Under the pieces are notes generated by a model, which had not been told where the DNA came from, searched no databases, and saw only the letters and a list, made by a program, of their open reading frames with translations. Both the position numbers and the translations under genes were made by a program. Positions 25,741 through 34,047 of a DNA stretch of 64,000 bases are shown piece by piece (position 1 is the stretch's first letter; every line of letters begins with the position of its first letter). Origin of the DNA: Bacteroidota bacterium (lineage in GTDB: Bacteria > Bacteroidota > Bacteroidia > Palsa-948); contig JACRAM010000054.1 in assembly GCA_016213405.1 (NCBI GenBank), forward strand, positions 1 through 64,000. Direction: 5' to 3'.

Positions 25741-26613
25741 ATGAAACTATATACCATTAATACAGGTTTCTTTAAACTTGACGGTGGCGCCATGTTTGGA
25801 GTTGTTCCTAAATCAATATGGACAAGAACCAATCCTGCCGATGAAAACAATATGATTAATATGGCAATGCGCGCACTGTTGGTTGAAGACGGAAATAAAC
25901 TTATCCTGATTGACAACGGCTGCGGCACAAAACAGGATGCAAAATTCTTTTCTTACTACTTTCTACACGGAGATGATACGCTGGAAAAATCTTTAGCGAA
26001 ACATGGATTTACTCCTGATGATATCACGGACGTTGTTCTTTCTCACCTTCACTTTGACCATTGCGGAGGAAGTGTGAAATGGAACAGCGACAGAACAAAA
26101 TTTGAACTCGCTTTTAAAAACGCAACTTACTGGAGTAATGAAAGACACTGGAATTGGGCGATGCATCCAAACAAAAGAGAAGGCGCAAGTTTCCTTAAAG
26201 AAAATATTTTACCTATTCAAGAAAGCGGTCACCTAAAATTTATTACACCTCCTTCTTCAGATGATGAACTTGCCTCCCTTCCCTTCGGGGAGGGTTGGGG
26301 TGAGGCACTGTTTTCCAACGGGCATACCGAAGCAATGATGCATCCTCACATTAAATATAAAGAGAAGACAATTGTTTATGTTGCCGATTTAATTCCTACC
26401 ACCGGACATATTCCTGTTCCTTATATAATGGGATACGATACTCGTCCTCTGTTAACATTAGACGAAAAAGAAAAATTCCTAAGCAAAGCCGCTACCGAAG
26501 AATATGTTTTATTCTTTGAGCATGATTCCAAACATGAATGCTGTACTGTTAAGACAACGGAGAAGGGTGTGAGAATGAAAGAAGCTTTTTCTCTTGCCGA
26601 ATGTTTCTCTTAG
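25741..26613 (+). CDS. MBL-fold metallo-hydrolase
   Basis: 290 residues. The zinc signature LSHLHFDHCGG (HxHxDH) is near residue 101-111, the third-histidine region is SNGHTEAM, the Asp is in VYVADLIPT, and the last His is in FFEHDSKH. This is a metallo-beta-lactamase fold of the lactonase/hydrolase type; the substrate is unknown. There is no signal peptide. Residues about 178-189 (ASLPFGEGWGEA) are encoded by a family B palindrome and separate the GHLKFI strand from the SNGHTEAM strand, so they look like an added surface loop. Confidence 0.87.
   Translation: MKLYTINTGFFKLDGGAMFGVVPKSIWTRTNPADENNMINMAMRALLVEDGNKLILIDNGCGTKQDAKFFSYYFLHGDDTLEKSLAKHGFTPDDITDVVLSHLHFDHCGGSVKWNSDRTKFELAFKNATYWSNERHWNWAMHPNKREGASFLKENILPIQESGHLKFITPPSSDDELASLPFGEGWGEALFSNGHTEAMMHPHIKYKEKTIVYVADLIPTTGHIPVPYIMGYDTRPLLTLDEKEKFLSKAATEEYVLFFEHDSKHECCTVKTTEKGVRMKEAFSLAECFS
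26272..26306. repeat. Family B palindrome in frame within the metallo-hydrolase
   Basis: CCTCCCTTCCC-TTCG-GGGAGGG followed by TTGGGGTGAGG. It forms a strong hairpin and is read as ASLPFGEGWGEA. It keeps the frame, and zinc ligands flank it on both sides. Confidence 0.72.
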
Positions 26614-26636
26614 ATGCTAATAGAAAATATTAGTTT

Positions 26637-27860
26637 TTATTGAAGAAACTTTCTGATGAGCGGAGCGCTCGTCAAACTGGTCACAAGCGCCATGATAACA
26701 AGCGCTACAAAAAGTTTGGGTGAAATAAGACCGGCACTGAGCGCGAGAGTTCCAAGAATTATTTCCATTGCACCGCGCGCATTCAATCCAAATCCCACGG
26801 CAAAAGCTTTTTTGATTTTCAATCCACCTATATATGCTCCGAATGCTGCGCCAAATACTTTTCCGAAATAAGCAAGCACCAAAACTATTCCGACAATCGT
26901 GGCGTCAAAGTTATCTATGAAGTTAACACGCAATCCGATAGAAACAAAAAACAACGGAGCAAAAAAATTGGTGATGAACTGATGAATGATTTCGCGTGCT
27001 TTTTCATGCAGATGAACTGAATCTCCAAAAGCGATTCCCGCTATGAAAGCGCCAAGAATTGCATGAATATTTATTTTCTCTGTGAAAGCAGCGCAGAGCA
27101 AACAAATTCCAATGGAGATAGAAAGCACTCCACCGGGCCAGGAAAGTTTTGTTTGAATCCATGGCAGCGAGCGATCAATAATTTTTTTACCGATGGTGAG
27201 CATAAAAATTCCAAATCCGAAAATATATAATATGGTATAACCCACTCCCATTGATTCATCTGCTGTTTTCATGGAAAGCAGGAATGAAAAAATAAGCCAC
27301 CCGAATAAATCATTGAACATGGCAGAAGCCATGATAAGCATGCCTATATTTGTTTTGAACAAATTCATGTCCATCAGAATTCTGGCGATGACAGGCAATG
27401 CTGAAATCGCCAGCGCAGTTCCGATGAACATGGCGAAAAAAACATCTCCGCCCGAATCATTTCCAAACCATTTCGGAAAATAAAAGGCGCAAGCAAATCC
27501 TGTTGCAAAGGGAATCAGCATACTGAAAAAACTTGTAAAGATGGCGGTTTTCCCCTGCTTCAATACCATGGGCAATTGAACTTCAAGTCCGGCAACAAAC
27601 AGAAGAAGCACTACAGAAAGATTCACCAGCCCGTCAAACGCGATGGAAACATTTCCATCTTTCGGAAAAACTCTTTCAAAAAATTCAGGATTGAATGTTC
27701 CAAGTATAGTGGGACCCAAAAGAATGCCGACAACAATTTCTCCCATTACAATCGGGAAGTGAAACTTCCTTCCCATTTCAGAAATAATGCGGGACAAAAT
27801 GAGAATAGTGCCGATAGCAGTGAGAATTACTATCAGGTCATTATGAGAGAACTTAGACAC
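26637..27860 (-). CDS. Cation:proton antiporter (CPA2/Kef type)
   Basis: 407 residues with about 12 hydrophobic segments and almost no hydrophilic tail. Typical CPA2 features include the N-terminal ILILSRIISEMGRKFHFP, GEIVVGILLGPTILG, the unwound-helix FIGTALAISALPVIARIL and NARGAMEIILG near the C-terminus. It exchanges Na+ or K+ for H+ across the inner membrane; the ion cannot be told from sequence. It lacks the TrkA-N domain of full Kef proteins. It starts 3 bp after the universal stress gene, so the two are co-transcribed and may be functionally linked. Confidence 0.88.
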   Translation of the reverse strand: MSKFSHNDLIVILTAIGTILILSRIISEMGRKFHFPIVMGEIVVGILLGPTILGTFNPEFFERVFPKDGNVSIAFDGLVNLSVVLLLFVAGLEVQLPMVLKQGKTAIFTSFFSMLIPFATGFACAFYFPKWFGNDSGGDVFFAMFIGTALAISALPVIARILMDMNLFKTNIGMLIMASAMFNDLFGWLIFSFLLSMKTADESMGVGYTILYIFGFGIFMLTIGKKIIDRSLPWIQTKLSWPGGVLSISIGICLLCAAFTEKINIHAILGAFIAGIAFGDSVHLHEKAREIIHQFITNFFAPLFFVSIGLRVNFIDNFDATIVGIVLVLAYFGKVFGAAFGAYIGGLKIKKAFAVGFGLNARGAMEIILGTLALSAGLISPKLFVALVIMALVTSLTSAPLIRKFLQ

Positions 27861-27863
27861 AAA

Positions 27864-28745
27864 TTAAACTCTTGAATGAACAATTAAAAGATTGCAGGGA
27901 AGATTGGCAAGAATATATTCAATGTCGTGTGTGAAAATCCGGTCAAGAAAAGTGAGGTGAGTGTCGGGCGAATTAATTACAAGAAGATCTGCTTTTTTTG
28001 TTTCGGAATACTGACGGATTGCATAGCCGGGTCTTCCTTTAATTATCTTTTCATTGATTTTCAGGTTTCCTATATCGCATTTGGAAATCATTGAATGAAG
28101 CTTATTCGTTTCTTCTTCGGTATATTCTTTTTTAAGTTTTGTTACTTCAGGCGCGCTGCTGCTGTCAGCCATCGCCATGGCAAGCGCAGGCGCGTGAACT
28201 TCGTGCACAAGTGTGACTTCTTTTATTCCGGTATGCTTTGCAAAATAAAAAGCCGTGTTAATAGTATGCATCGTTTTAGGATGGTCAGCGCCTGCGTTGA
28301 TGATTACTTTTTGTTTTGGTTTTTGCGCGGATGTGCTGGTAATAAGAAGAACCGAACATTTCGCTTTTCGGCTGATGGTGCGGGCAATAGAGCCAAGATA
28401 AAACTTAATGATGTTTTCTTTTTCCAGAGCGCCAAGAATGAGAAGGTCAACAATATTTAGTTTACAAAGCTTAAGAATGGTATCCACTGCATCTCCTTCT
28501 GCCCAGATAATTTTTGCTTTCTTATCTTCAATACCTGTATGAAAAAGAATATCGCCAAGAGATTTTTCTTTCTCTTTTGTTTTCGGTCCAACATGAATTA
28601 AAACTAATTTAGAACCGCATGCATCAGCAATCTTTTTTGCTTCTGATAAAATGATTTCCATTCGCGGAGAAAAGGCAAGACCCACCGCAATGGTTTCAAA
28701 TGGGTAGGAAGGGCGCTTTTTTAATTTGGTTAAATCGAATTCCAT
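27864..28745 (-). CDS. Tandem universal stress protein
   Basis: 293 residues forming two UspA-like Rossmann domains (about 17-138 and 150-293). The first ends LLILGALEKENIIKFYLGSIARTI; the second ends LLVINSPDTHLTFLDRIFTHD. The ATP-binding G-2x-G-9x-G(S/T) motif is only partly kept, so nucleotide binding is uncertain. The gene directly precedes a cation:proton antiporter with a 3-bp gap, a common arrangement in which the Usp domains regulate the transporter in response to nucleotide or membrane potential. No signal peptide, so cytosolic. Confidence 0.85.
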   Translation of the reverse strand: MEFDLTKLKKRPSYPFETIAVGLAFSPRMEIILSEAKKIADACGSKLVLIHVGPKTKEKEKSLGDILFHTGIEDKKAKIIWAEGDAVDTILKLCKLNIVDLLILGALEKENIIKFYLGSIARTISRKAKCSVLLITSTSAQKPKQKVIINAGADHPKTMHTINTAFYFAKHTGIKEVTLVHEVHAPALAMAMADSSSAPEVTKLKKEYTEEETNKLHSMISKCDIGNLKINEKIIKGRPGYAIRQYSETKKADLLVINSPDTHLTFLDRIFTHDIEYILANLPCNLLIVHSRV

Positions 28746-28826
28746 AAGTTAAATGCAATTTAGGATGTAGGAATTGGGATGTAGGATTTAAAATCTTTAA
28801 TCCTCAAATCCTAATTCCTTAATTCA
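28746..28826. repeat. GGATGTAGGAATTGGGAT word-repeat hairpin
   Basis: Words GGATGTAGGAATTGGGATG at 28763-28781 face AATCCTCAAATCCTAATTCC at 28799-28818. They are partly complementary and fill the gap between DUF5606 and the universal stress gene. Confidence 0.5.
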
Positions 28827-29399
28827 TCATGCCACTCCGGTTTTTCTAACGCCCATTGTTTTCTTCGGAACATTGGCAGTAGGGTTCAAATGCTTTCCTT
28901 GATTTTCATGTGTGAAATTATGTTCGGGCTTTTTTGTTCCTTCCTCGGCAATAACTGGCGCATCATCTTTTTTTCCTGCCCCATCGGGGTCTTCTTCCTT
29001 CTTCGTAAAAATATCCGTCTTCTGTAAAAGGTTATACCAGAGAATTGCTTTGCGGATATCAGAAGTATGAACTTTCTCCTTATCATATTCAGGAAGTACT
29101 TCTCCGAAAAACTTTTTCAGTTCATCATCAGAGGATTTAGAATCGGGCGCTACACCTCCGTTTTGCTTTTCATATATCTTCTTTAACAAATCCTGAAGAG
29201 GAATTGTATCATCCTTGGAATCTCCTACGGGGTGAACATAAATACTGATATTATCCAGCACGCTGATTTTGTTGGTGGCGTGAACCGGAATTCTTTTTTT
29301 GTCGGCAAGCGATTCAACAATAAGTCCGCTTTTGCCCTGAGCAACCACTTTAAAAAGTCCGCTCATGCCGGAGATGGAAAGGATTTTAGATAAGTCCAT
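28827..29399 (-). CDS. DUF5606 domain protein
   Basis: 190 residues. The N-terminal 140 residues match the DUF5606 layout: MDLSKILSISGMSGLFKVVA, then SLADKKRIPVHATNKISVLDNISIYV, and LPEYDKEKVHTSDIRKAILWYNLL. It resembles a small nucleic-acid or protein-binding sheet followed by helices. The C-terminal 50 residues are polar, charged and probably disordered. The family is nearly confined to Bacteroidota and has no known function. It lies upstream of the universal stress/antiporter pair on the same strand, separated by a repeat. Confidence 0.82.
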   Translation of the reverse strand: MDLSKILSISGMSGLFKVVAQGKSGLIVESLADKKRIPVHATNKISVLDNISIYVHPVGDSKDDTIPLQDLLKKIYEKQNGGVAPDSKSSDDELKKFFGEVLPEYDKEKVHTSDIRKAILWYNLLQKTDIFTKKEEDPDGAGKKDDAPVIAEEGTKKPEHNFTHENQGKHLNPTANVPKKTMGVRKTGVA

Positions 29400-29515
29400 T
29401 TATAAAAAAGTTAATAGTTAATCGTTAATCGTTTTGCTGACAAATGTAGAAACTTTTGCCACAGATTGCACAGATTATCACAGACAAAATTCCTTCTATC
29501 TTCGCCATTGTGAAA

Positions 29516-30748
29516 ATGCTGCTTGAAAATATTCTCATCGCTCTGCGTTCCATCCGAAGCCAGTTGCTGAGAACCATTCTCACTATTCTCATTATCTCTA
29601 TTGGAATCATGGCGCTGGTTGGAATTCTCACTGCCATTGACAGCATTAAATCTTCCATCAACAGCAACTTCACCGATATGGGAGCCAACACGTTCACCGT
29701 TCGCAACCGCGAAATGTCAGTTCACATCGGGAGGAGGGGAAAAAAAGCAAAGCGGTTTCCACCCATCACCTTCGCGCAGGCAACTCAGTTTAAAAAAGAA
29801 TTTCAGTATGGCGCGGCAGTTTCTGTTTCCACCTGGGCATCGCAAACGGCAACGTTGAAATTCAAATCCAACAAAAGCAATCCGAATGTGCAGGTGCTTG
29901 GTTCGGATGAAGGATACCTCTCCACATCAGGATACGAACTTGGCAAGGGAAGAAATTTTTCTTTACAGGATATTCAAAACAACGCGCATGTGGTAATCAT
30001 CGGCAATGAACTTATTGCGGTTTTGTTCAAGCAAAAAGAAAATCCGATTGACCAGATCATCACCGTGGGAAGCGGAAAGTTCACCGTGATTGGAGTGTTG
30101 AAATCAAAAGGAAGCAGCATGATGTTTGGCGGAGATAAAATTTGTTTGATACCGGTAACCAGCGCGAGGCAGTATTTCCCCAACCCAAAAATGTCATTCA
30201 CCATAAACGTGCTTGCTTTCAATGCGCGCGTGCTCGAAGCAACGCTTGCCGAAGCAACCGGATTACTCAGAGGAATCCGCAAACTCGGCACAGGCGCAGA
30301 AGATAATTTTGAAATCACCAAGAGCGATGCCCTTGCCGGAATTCTCATAGACAATATTAAATACGTAACCCTGGCGGCAACCATTATCGGAATCATCACA
30401 CTGCTGGGCGCGGCAATCGGGCTGATGAACATTATGCTGGTTGCCGTTGCCGAACGCACACGCGAAATAGGCACACGCAAAGCCATGGGCGCAACACGAA
30501 AAGACATACGCAATCAATTTCTCATCGAAGCCATTGTAATTTGTTTGCTCGGTGGATTGGTCGGAATCATTCTCGGCACCGCCATCGGCAACATCACCTC
30601 CATTCAGATGAAGTCAGGATTCATTATGCCCTGGATGTGGATTTTCGGAGGGCTTGTGATTTGCATTACGGTGGGAATCATCTCTGGAATTTATCCCGCC
30701 ATGAAAGCTGCTAAGCTTGACCCTATTGAAGCGCTGAGGTATGAATAG
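29516..30748 (+). CDS. MacB/FtsX-type ABC transporter permease
   Basis: 410 residues from ATG 29516; an earlier in-frame start lies in a CACAGATT word repeat and is unlikely. Topology is typical of MacB permeases: one N-terminal helix ([22 protein letters not shown]), a periplasmic domain of about 230 residues, then three C-terminal helices with the FtsX signature [19 protein letters not shown]. Such proteins use ATP hydrolysis by a partner to move lipoproteins, peptides or drugs outward. No ATPase gene is adjacent in this window, so the partner must be elsewhere. Confidence 0.88.
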   Translation: MLLENILIALRSIRSQLLRTILTILIISIGIMALVGILTAIDSIKSSINSNFTDMGANTFTVRNREMSVHIGRRGKKAKRFPPITFAQATQFKKEFQYGAAVSVSTWASQTATLKFKSNKSNPNVQVLGSDEGYLSTSGYELGKGRNFSLQDIQNNAHVVIIGNELIAVLFKQKENPIDQIITVGSGKFTVIGVLKSKGSSMMFGGDKICLIPVTSARQYFPNPKMSFTINVLAFNARVLEATLAEATGLLRGIRKLGTGAEDNFEITKSDALAGILIDNIKYVTLAATIIGIITLLGAAIGLMNIMLVAVAERTREIGTRKAMGATRKDIRNQFLIEAIVICLLGGLVGIILGTAIGNITSIQMKSGFIMPWMWIFGGLVICITVGIISGIYPAMKAAKLDPIEALRYE

Positions 30749-31139
30749 CGTTTACAGTTTACGGTCTACAGTTTACGGTTGAAAACATTCGTCATTCGAT
30801 TATTCAAATGTTCGAATGTTCAGTTGTTCTGTATTGATTGTTTGGCTATTGATTGCCTACTGCCCTTTGCCTATTTGTATTTGCATGTGGGCGTGCCCCC
30901 AAGCGAAACGCAAGGGGTCAGGCTTTCGCCACTCGCTTTTTTATGAAGCATAAAAAGAGCTCAAACAAATGGCTCAATCCTTCACGCAACAGCCCATAAT
31001 ATTTTCGGCTAAAGCCAAATCCTTTCCGCTATTTCAATAGCCACGACCTTTCCCATAGGGACTCCTTCGGAGAAGGTCGTGGCAAATAAATTCAATACAA
31101 ACGGACTTTAGTCCAAACCAGATAAGTTATTCCTTCTGA
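30749..31139. repeat. Gene-free, repeat-dense stretch
   Basis: Several element families lie side by side: GTTTACAGTTTACGGT (30752-30780), ATTCGTCATTCGATTATTC (30788-30806), CGTGCCCCCAAGCG...CGCAAGGGG (30892-30918), a GGCTAAAGCC piece (about 31005-31016) and CCACGACC...GGTCGTGG with an internal ACTCCTTCGGAG (31040-31083). No ORF here has coding character. It ends at the minisatellite. Confidence 0.65.
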
Positions 31140-31370
31140 AAGAAATGATATTCCTTGTGTAGGATAAACTATTCCTATTGAAAGAATTGTTATTCCTCCA
31201 CAAAGAATTCTTATTCTTCCACAAAGAATTGTTATTCTTCCACAAAGAATTCTTATTCTTCCACAAAGAATTGTTATTCTTCCACAAAGAATTGTTATTC
31301 TTCCACAAAGAATTGTTATTCTTCCACAAAGAATTGTTATTCCTTCATAAAGAATTGTTATTCTTCCACG
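31140..31370. repeat. 21-bp minisatellite, 11 units
   Basis: Eleven 21-bp units start with AAGAATTGTTATTC or close variants and end with TTCCACA. The middle seven are nearly identical and the outer ones are degenerate. There are no spacers, so it is not a CRISPR. Because 21 is a multiple of three, both strands stay open and can be read as heptads (KELLFFH or WKNNNSL), but neither looks like a real protein. It lies 54 bp past the end of the leftward gene at 31424-31789. A second 21-bp array is at 54749-54916. Confidence 0.85.
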
Positions 31371-31423
31371 AGGAAAACATTTATTTCAGCCAAAAAATGA
31401 AGGCAACCTTAAATTTTGCGTTT

Positions 31424-31789
31424 TTATTGAGTGGGTGGTTTAGGCGGACGACCTGTGTGTGGTTTTTCGGGCTGAACGCCATAATCGCGCAGCGTTTCGC
31501 TGTGAATGCCATAAAGTCCTTTGATGATATGCACATCCCCGTTATACAAGCCCTCCGATTTCTTAACATCGCTCTGATAAACATCAAACGCTTCATTGGC
31601 TTTTGTTTGCGCATCTTTTGCCGTGTTCCATGATTTTGTGAGGGCGGCTTCAGATTCCTGATATGTCTTTTGAATCATGTCGGGCGGAAGCCGTTTTTTC
31701 GTATCGTCCTTGTGCTTTTCAATGCCATTGCCCATGTTTTCTAAATTCTCCTTGAGCGCTGAATACTCTTTGTCTTTGATATCTGCCAT
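31424..31789 (-). CDS. Small helical protein with proline-rich tail
   Basis: 121 residues, no signal peptide. Mostly charged helix (DKEYSALKENLENMGNGIEK, then YQESEAALTKSWNTAKDAQT) and a C-terminal tail KPHTGRPPKPPTQ that could bind a partner. No family is recognised. A protein of the same length and layout (helices, then a Pro tail) is encoded at 55009-55374. Both genes lie next to 21-bp minisatellites, here downstream of the stop. The two sequences do not align well enough by eye to call them homologous. Confidence 0.65.
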   Translation of the reverse strand: MADIKDKEYSALKENLENMGNGIEKHKDDTKKRLPPDMIQKTYQESEAALTKSWNTAKDAQTKANEAFDVYQSDVKKSEGLYNGDVHIIKGLYGIHSETLRDYGVQPEKPHTGRPPKPPTQ

Positions 31790-31900
31790 TTTGTTTTTGC
31801 CCTTGCGGGTCTTGTTGGTTTATTTTTGTATGATTAGTTTTTTGTTTGCGATTCCATTTTCAGTTTTTAGTTGGAGGAAATAAATTCCGTCAAATCTCAG

Positions 31901-33403
31901 TTAAAAAATAATTTTTATTAATCCTGATTGTCCATCTTTTTCATAAGGCATTACAACTGCTTTATCTGAAATCTGAATGCCTTCTGTCGGGTAAATTTTA
32001 ATTCCTTCAACCGAAAGAGTGTTCTTGCTGGTATTGCCTTCATCGTCAATTTTGCAATGAGTTATTTTGCTGCCATCATCACTATAAACGATATGAATAA
32101 ATTTACCATCACTACAAGAAATGTAAGAACCCCAATCCAATGTTCTTGAAAATGCTTTTATTTTCTCGTTTCTTTCAAATGATTTCATCCATTTATAATT
32201 TCCCGTTTTATCAGTACATAATAATACAATGTCACCATAAATATTTGCAGGCACTCTAAATTCTTCTTGTGGCAATTCACCAGTATAATGAGTTACGACA
32301 TCACCGCTTGGTGAACCAACGTAAACTTTAGGCATTTCCATTCCCTCGATACCATAAATATTATTTCCATTATTAATATAAAAATCAGCTCGTCCATAAC
32401 CACGTGACGAGAAAAATGATGAGTTTTTGTAAGCGTTATCAATTTGTGTTTGCACCGTTTGAGTGAATGGAACTATTTGTTTATTATCAATTCCACCTGA
32501 TTGGTCAACAATATATTTGAAAGTTCCTGAAGCAAATGATGGATTTTCTTTCTCGGTTTTTTTTGTTAAAAACCCACTAAAAACTATTTTGTTATTTTCT
32601 ATTGAATAGTTATATGAAAAAAAATAACAACCATCTACAGCAGAAATTTCAAAAGAATGAAGATCGCCAGTATTAACATCAACGAAATCTGCCTTTCCGC
32701 CATCTAAAGTTTGAAAAATAAATTCTGCTGCGCCACTAGAAAAATGAAGACGTTCTTTTTCCGATTTAAAATAGTTAACAAAAAAATAATTGCCGGCAAA
32801 AGAATAAAAGGGAATGGCTTTATTTTTCTTGCCAAAATCAGGAGCATTTACCTTGATTACACTTTTTTTAACATTGTTGTTTTCATCAAATGTCCAGTAA
32901 TATATATTAGGAGAATCTGCAACCCATGAGTCGGGGTTTTTATAATCCATATATATTACGAAATTATTACCCTCTGATAAAATGTGAAACCTTTTAAAGA
33001 GGTAACTATCATTCCATGATTTATCATAGACAAATTCATTGCTGAGGTTTAATGTAATAATCTTATTTGCGAATGGTTGAATAACCTCAAGACCTTTTTT
33101 ATCAAAAACAAGTAGATTCAATTCATTGTTAGCTACAAATGCTTTTATAGGCCAACCCTTCTTGTCAAAATCATAACTAAGAGATTTTATTTTTTTCAAA
33201 TCATTATCAAATAAATTAAATGCCATGTCTTTTAATTGGTCGCTGTTTCTTTTTGCTGTGAATACATAAACACCTTTATCACATTTACCTATAACATACA
33301 TTTCATATTTTGATTTCCATGAAGTATCAGAATAAGTTATTTGCTGGGAAAATATGTTTGTGCTAATAAGAGCAAACAAAATAACCACATAAAGTTTTTT
33401 CAT
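31901..33403 (-). CDS. Secreted protein of unknown function
   Basis: 500 residues with a clear signal peptide (MKKLYVVILFALISTNIFSQ). The rest is rich in beta-strand, Asn, Lys and aromatic residues, with recurring patterns such as NELNLLVFDKKGLEVI and GNYKWMKSFERNEKI that suggest a beta-propeller-like fold. No sorting domain, lipobox or catalytic motif is seen, so it is probably periplasmic. The gene is AT-rich compared with its neighbours. I do not recognise the family. Confidence 0.65.
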   Translation of the reverse strand: MKKLYVVILFALISTNIFSQQITYSDTSWKSKYEMYVIGKCDKGVYVFTAKRNSDQLKDMAFNLFDNDLKKIKSLSYDFDKKGWPIKAFVANNELNLLVFDKKGLEVIQPFANKIITLNLSNEFVYDKSWNDSYLFKRFHILSEGNNFVIYMDYKNPDSWVADSPNIYYWTFDENNNVKKSVIKVNAPDFGKKNKAIPFYSFAGNYFFVNYFKSEKERLHFSSGAAEFIFQTLDGGKADFVDVNTGDLHSFEISAVDGCYFFSYNYSIENNKIVFSGFLTKKTEKENPSFASGTFKYIVDQSGGIDNKQIVPFTQTVQTQIDNAYKNSSFFSSRGYGRADFYINNGNNIYGIEGMEMPKVYVGSPSGDVVTHYTGELPQEEFRVPANIYGDIVLLCTDKTGNYKWMKSFERNEKIKAFSRTLDWGSYISCSDGKFIHIVYSDDGSKITHCKIDDEGNTSKNTLSVEGIKIYPTEGIQISDKAVVMPYEKDGQSGLIKIIF

Positions 33404-33705
33404 CGTAAAATGGTTTTTACCCTGTGAAATTCTGTCTTACAGACAATTTCACTGGGTGAATGGTTAAACAAAAATAAACCTGCCCGTCCGGCAGGCGGGT
33501 GTATTACATCACGCCTGTTAAACCCCGTAGGATTGAAATTATCCAACGGGGTAAACTCAACTGCGTTTCGGAAACTTTTCTTAAAAATAAAAAGATATGC
33601 TCTCCTGAGCAACCTAAATAAAAAATCGAGAGAGAGAGAGAGAGAGAGAGAGAGTTATTCATTACATAAACGCTGGGTTATAATGAGCAAATATAGAAAC
33701 TATTT
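33404..33705. other. Intergenic stretch with hairpins and a GA microsatellite
   Basis: Contents in order: a hairpin with arms GTGAAATT-CTGTC and CAGAC-AATTTCAC (about 33423-33450); CCTGCC-CGTCC-GGCAGG (33479-33495); ACCCCGTAGGAT...ATCCAACGGGGT (33521-33553); and an uninterrupted GA repeat of 27 bases at 33628-33654. There is no gene. The GA tract lies about 350 bp upstream of the leftward small membrane gene's stop side and does not overlap a coding region. Confidence 0.65.
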
Positions 33706-34002
33706 TCAGAAAAATGTTTTTACTATTAATGCAAGAATACCCGCCAGCACAAATCCGAGCATCCATTTAACAAGAAGTAATTCCGCTCTGAGTTTTTCAA
33801 AATCCGCTTTTGTTGCAAATATAGTTAGCGCATCAGCTTTCGTCAAAAGCTTTTCTTTATCCTCGTGAGAAAGCAGGTTCTTTTTTTCTTTTTCTATTTC
33901 TTCTTTTACTTCCGCTTCAATAAAAGTAACCAATGTCTTGGCTTCCTTTTCGCCAAGTTTAACTTTAAGCAGTTCGTATAATTCTAATTCTATGGAACTC
34001 AT
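33706..34002 (-). CDS. CCDC90/DUF1640-like coiled-coil membrane protein
   Basis: 98 residues. The N-terminal half is charged (GEKEAKTLVTFIEAEVKEEIEKEKKN), followed by a TKADALTIFATKADFEKLRAEL segment typical of bacterial coiled-coil proteins related to CCDC90, and one C-terminal transmembrane helix (KWMLGFVLAGILALIVKTFF). Such proteins form trimeric stalks anchored by the C-terminus; in bacteria the role is unknown. It is monocistronic and lies 45 bp beyond the stop side of prfC. Confidence 0.7.
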   Translation of the reverse strand: MSSIELELYELLKVKLGEKEAKTLVTFIEAEVKEEIEKEKKNLLSHEDKEKLLTKADALTIFATKADFEKLRAELLLVKWMLGFVLAGILALIVKTFF

Positions 34003-34047
34003 AAGGTAAAGATAAAAATTTTTATAATACCAAATGGTTGTTAATGA

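Noticed and set aside
31140-31370. Possible CRISPR array
   Set aside because: The 21-bp units are directly adjacent with no unique spacers, and no cas gene is in the window.
31178-31633. ORF of 151 codons reading KELLFFH heptads
   Set aside because: It is the forward translation of the 21-bp array followed by antisense of the real gene at 31424-31789; there is no family or credible start.
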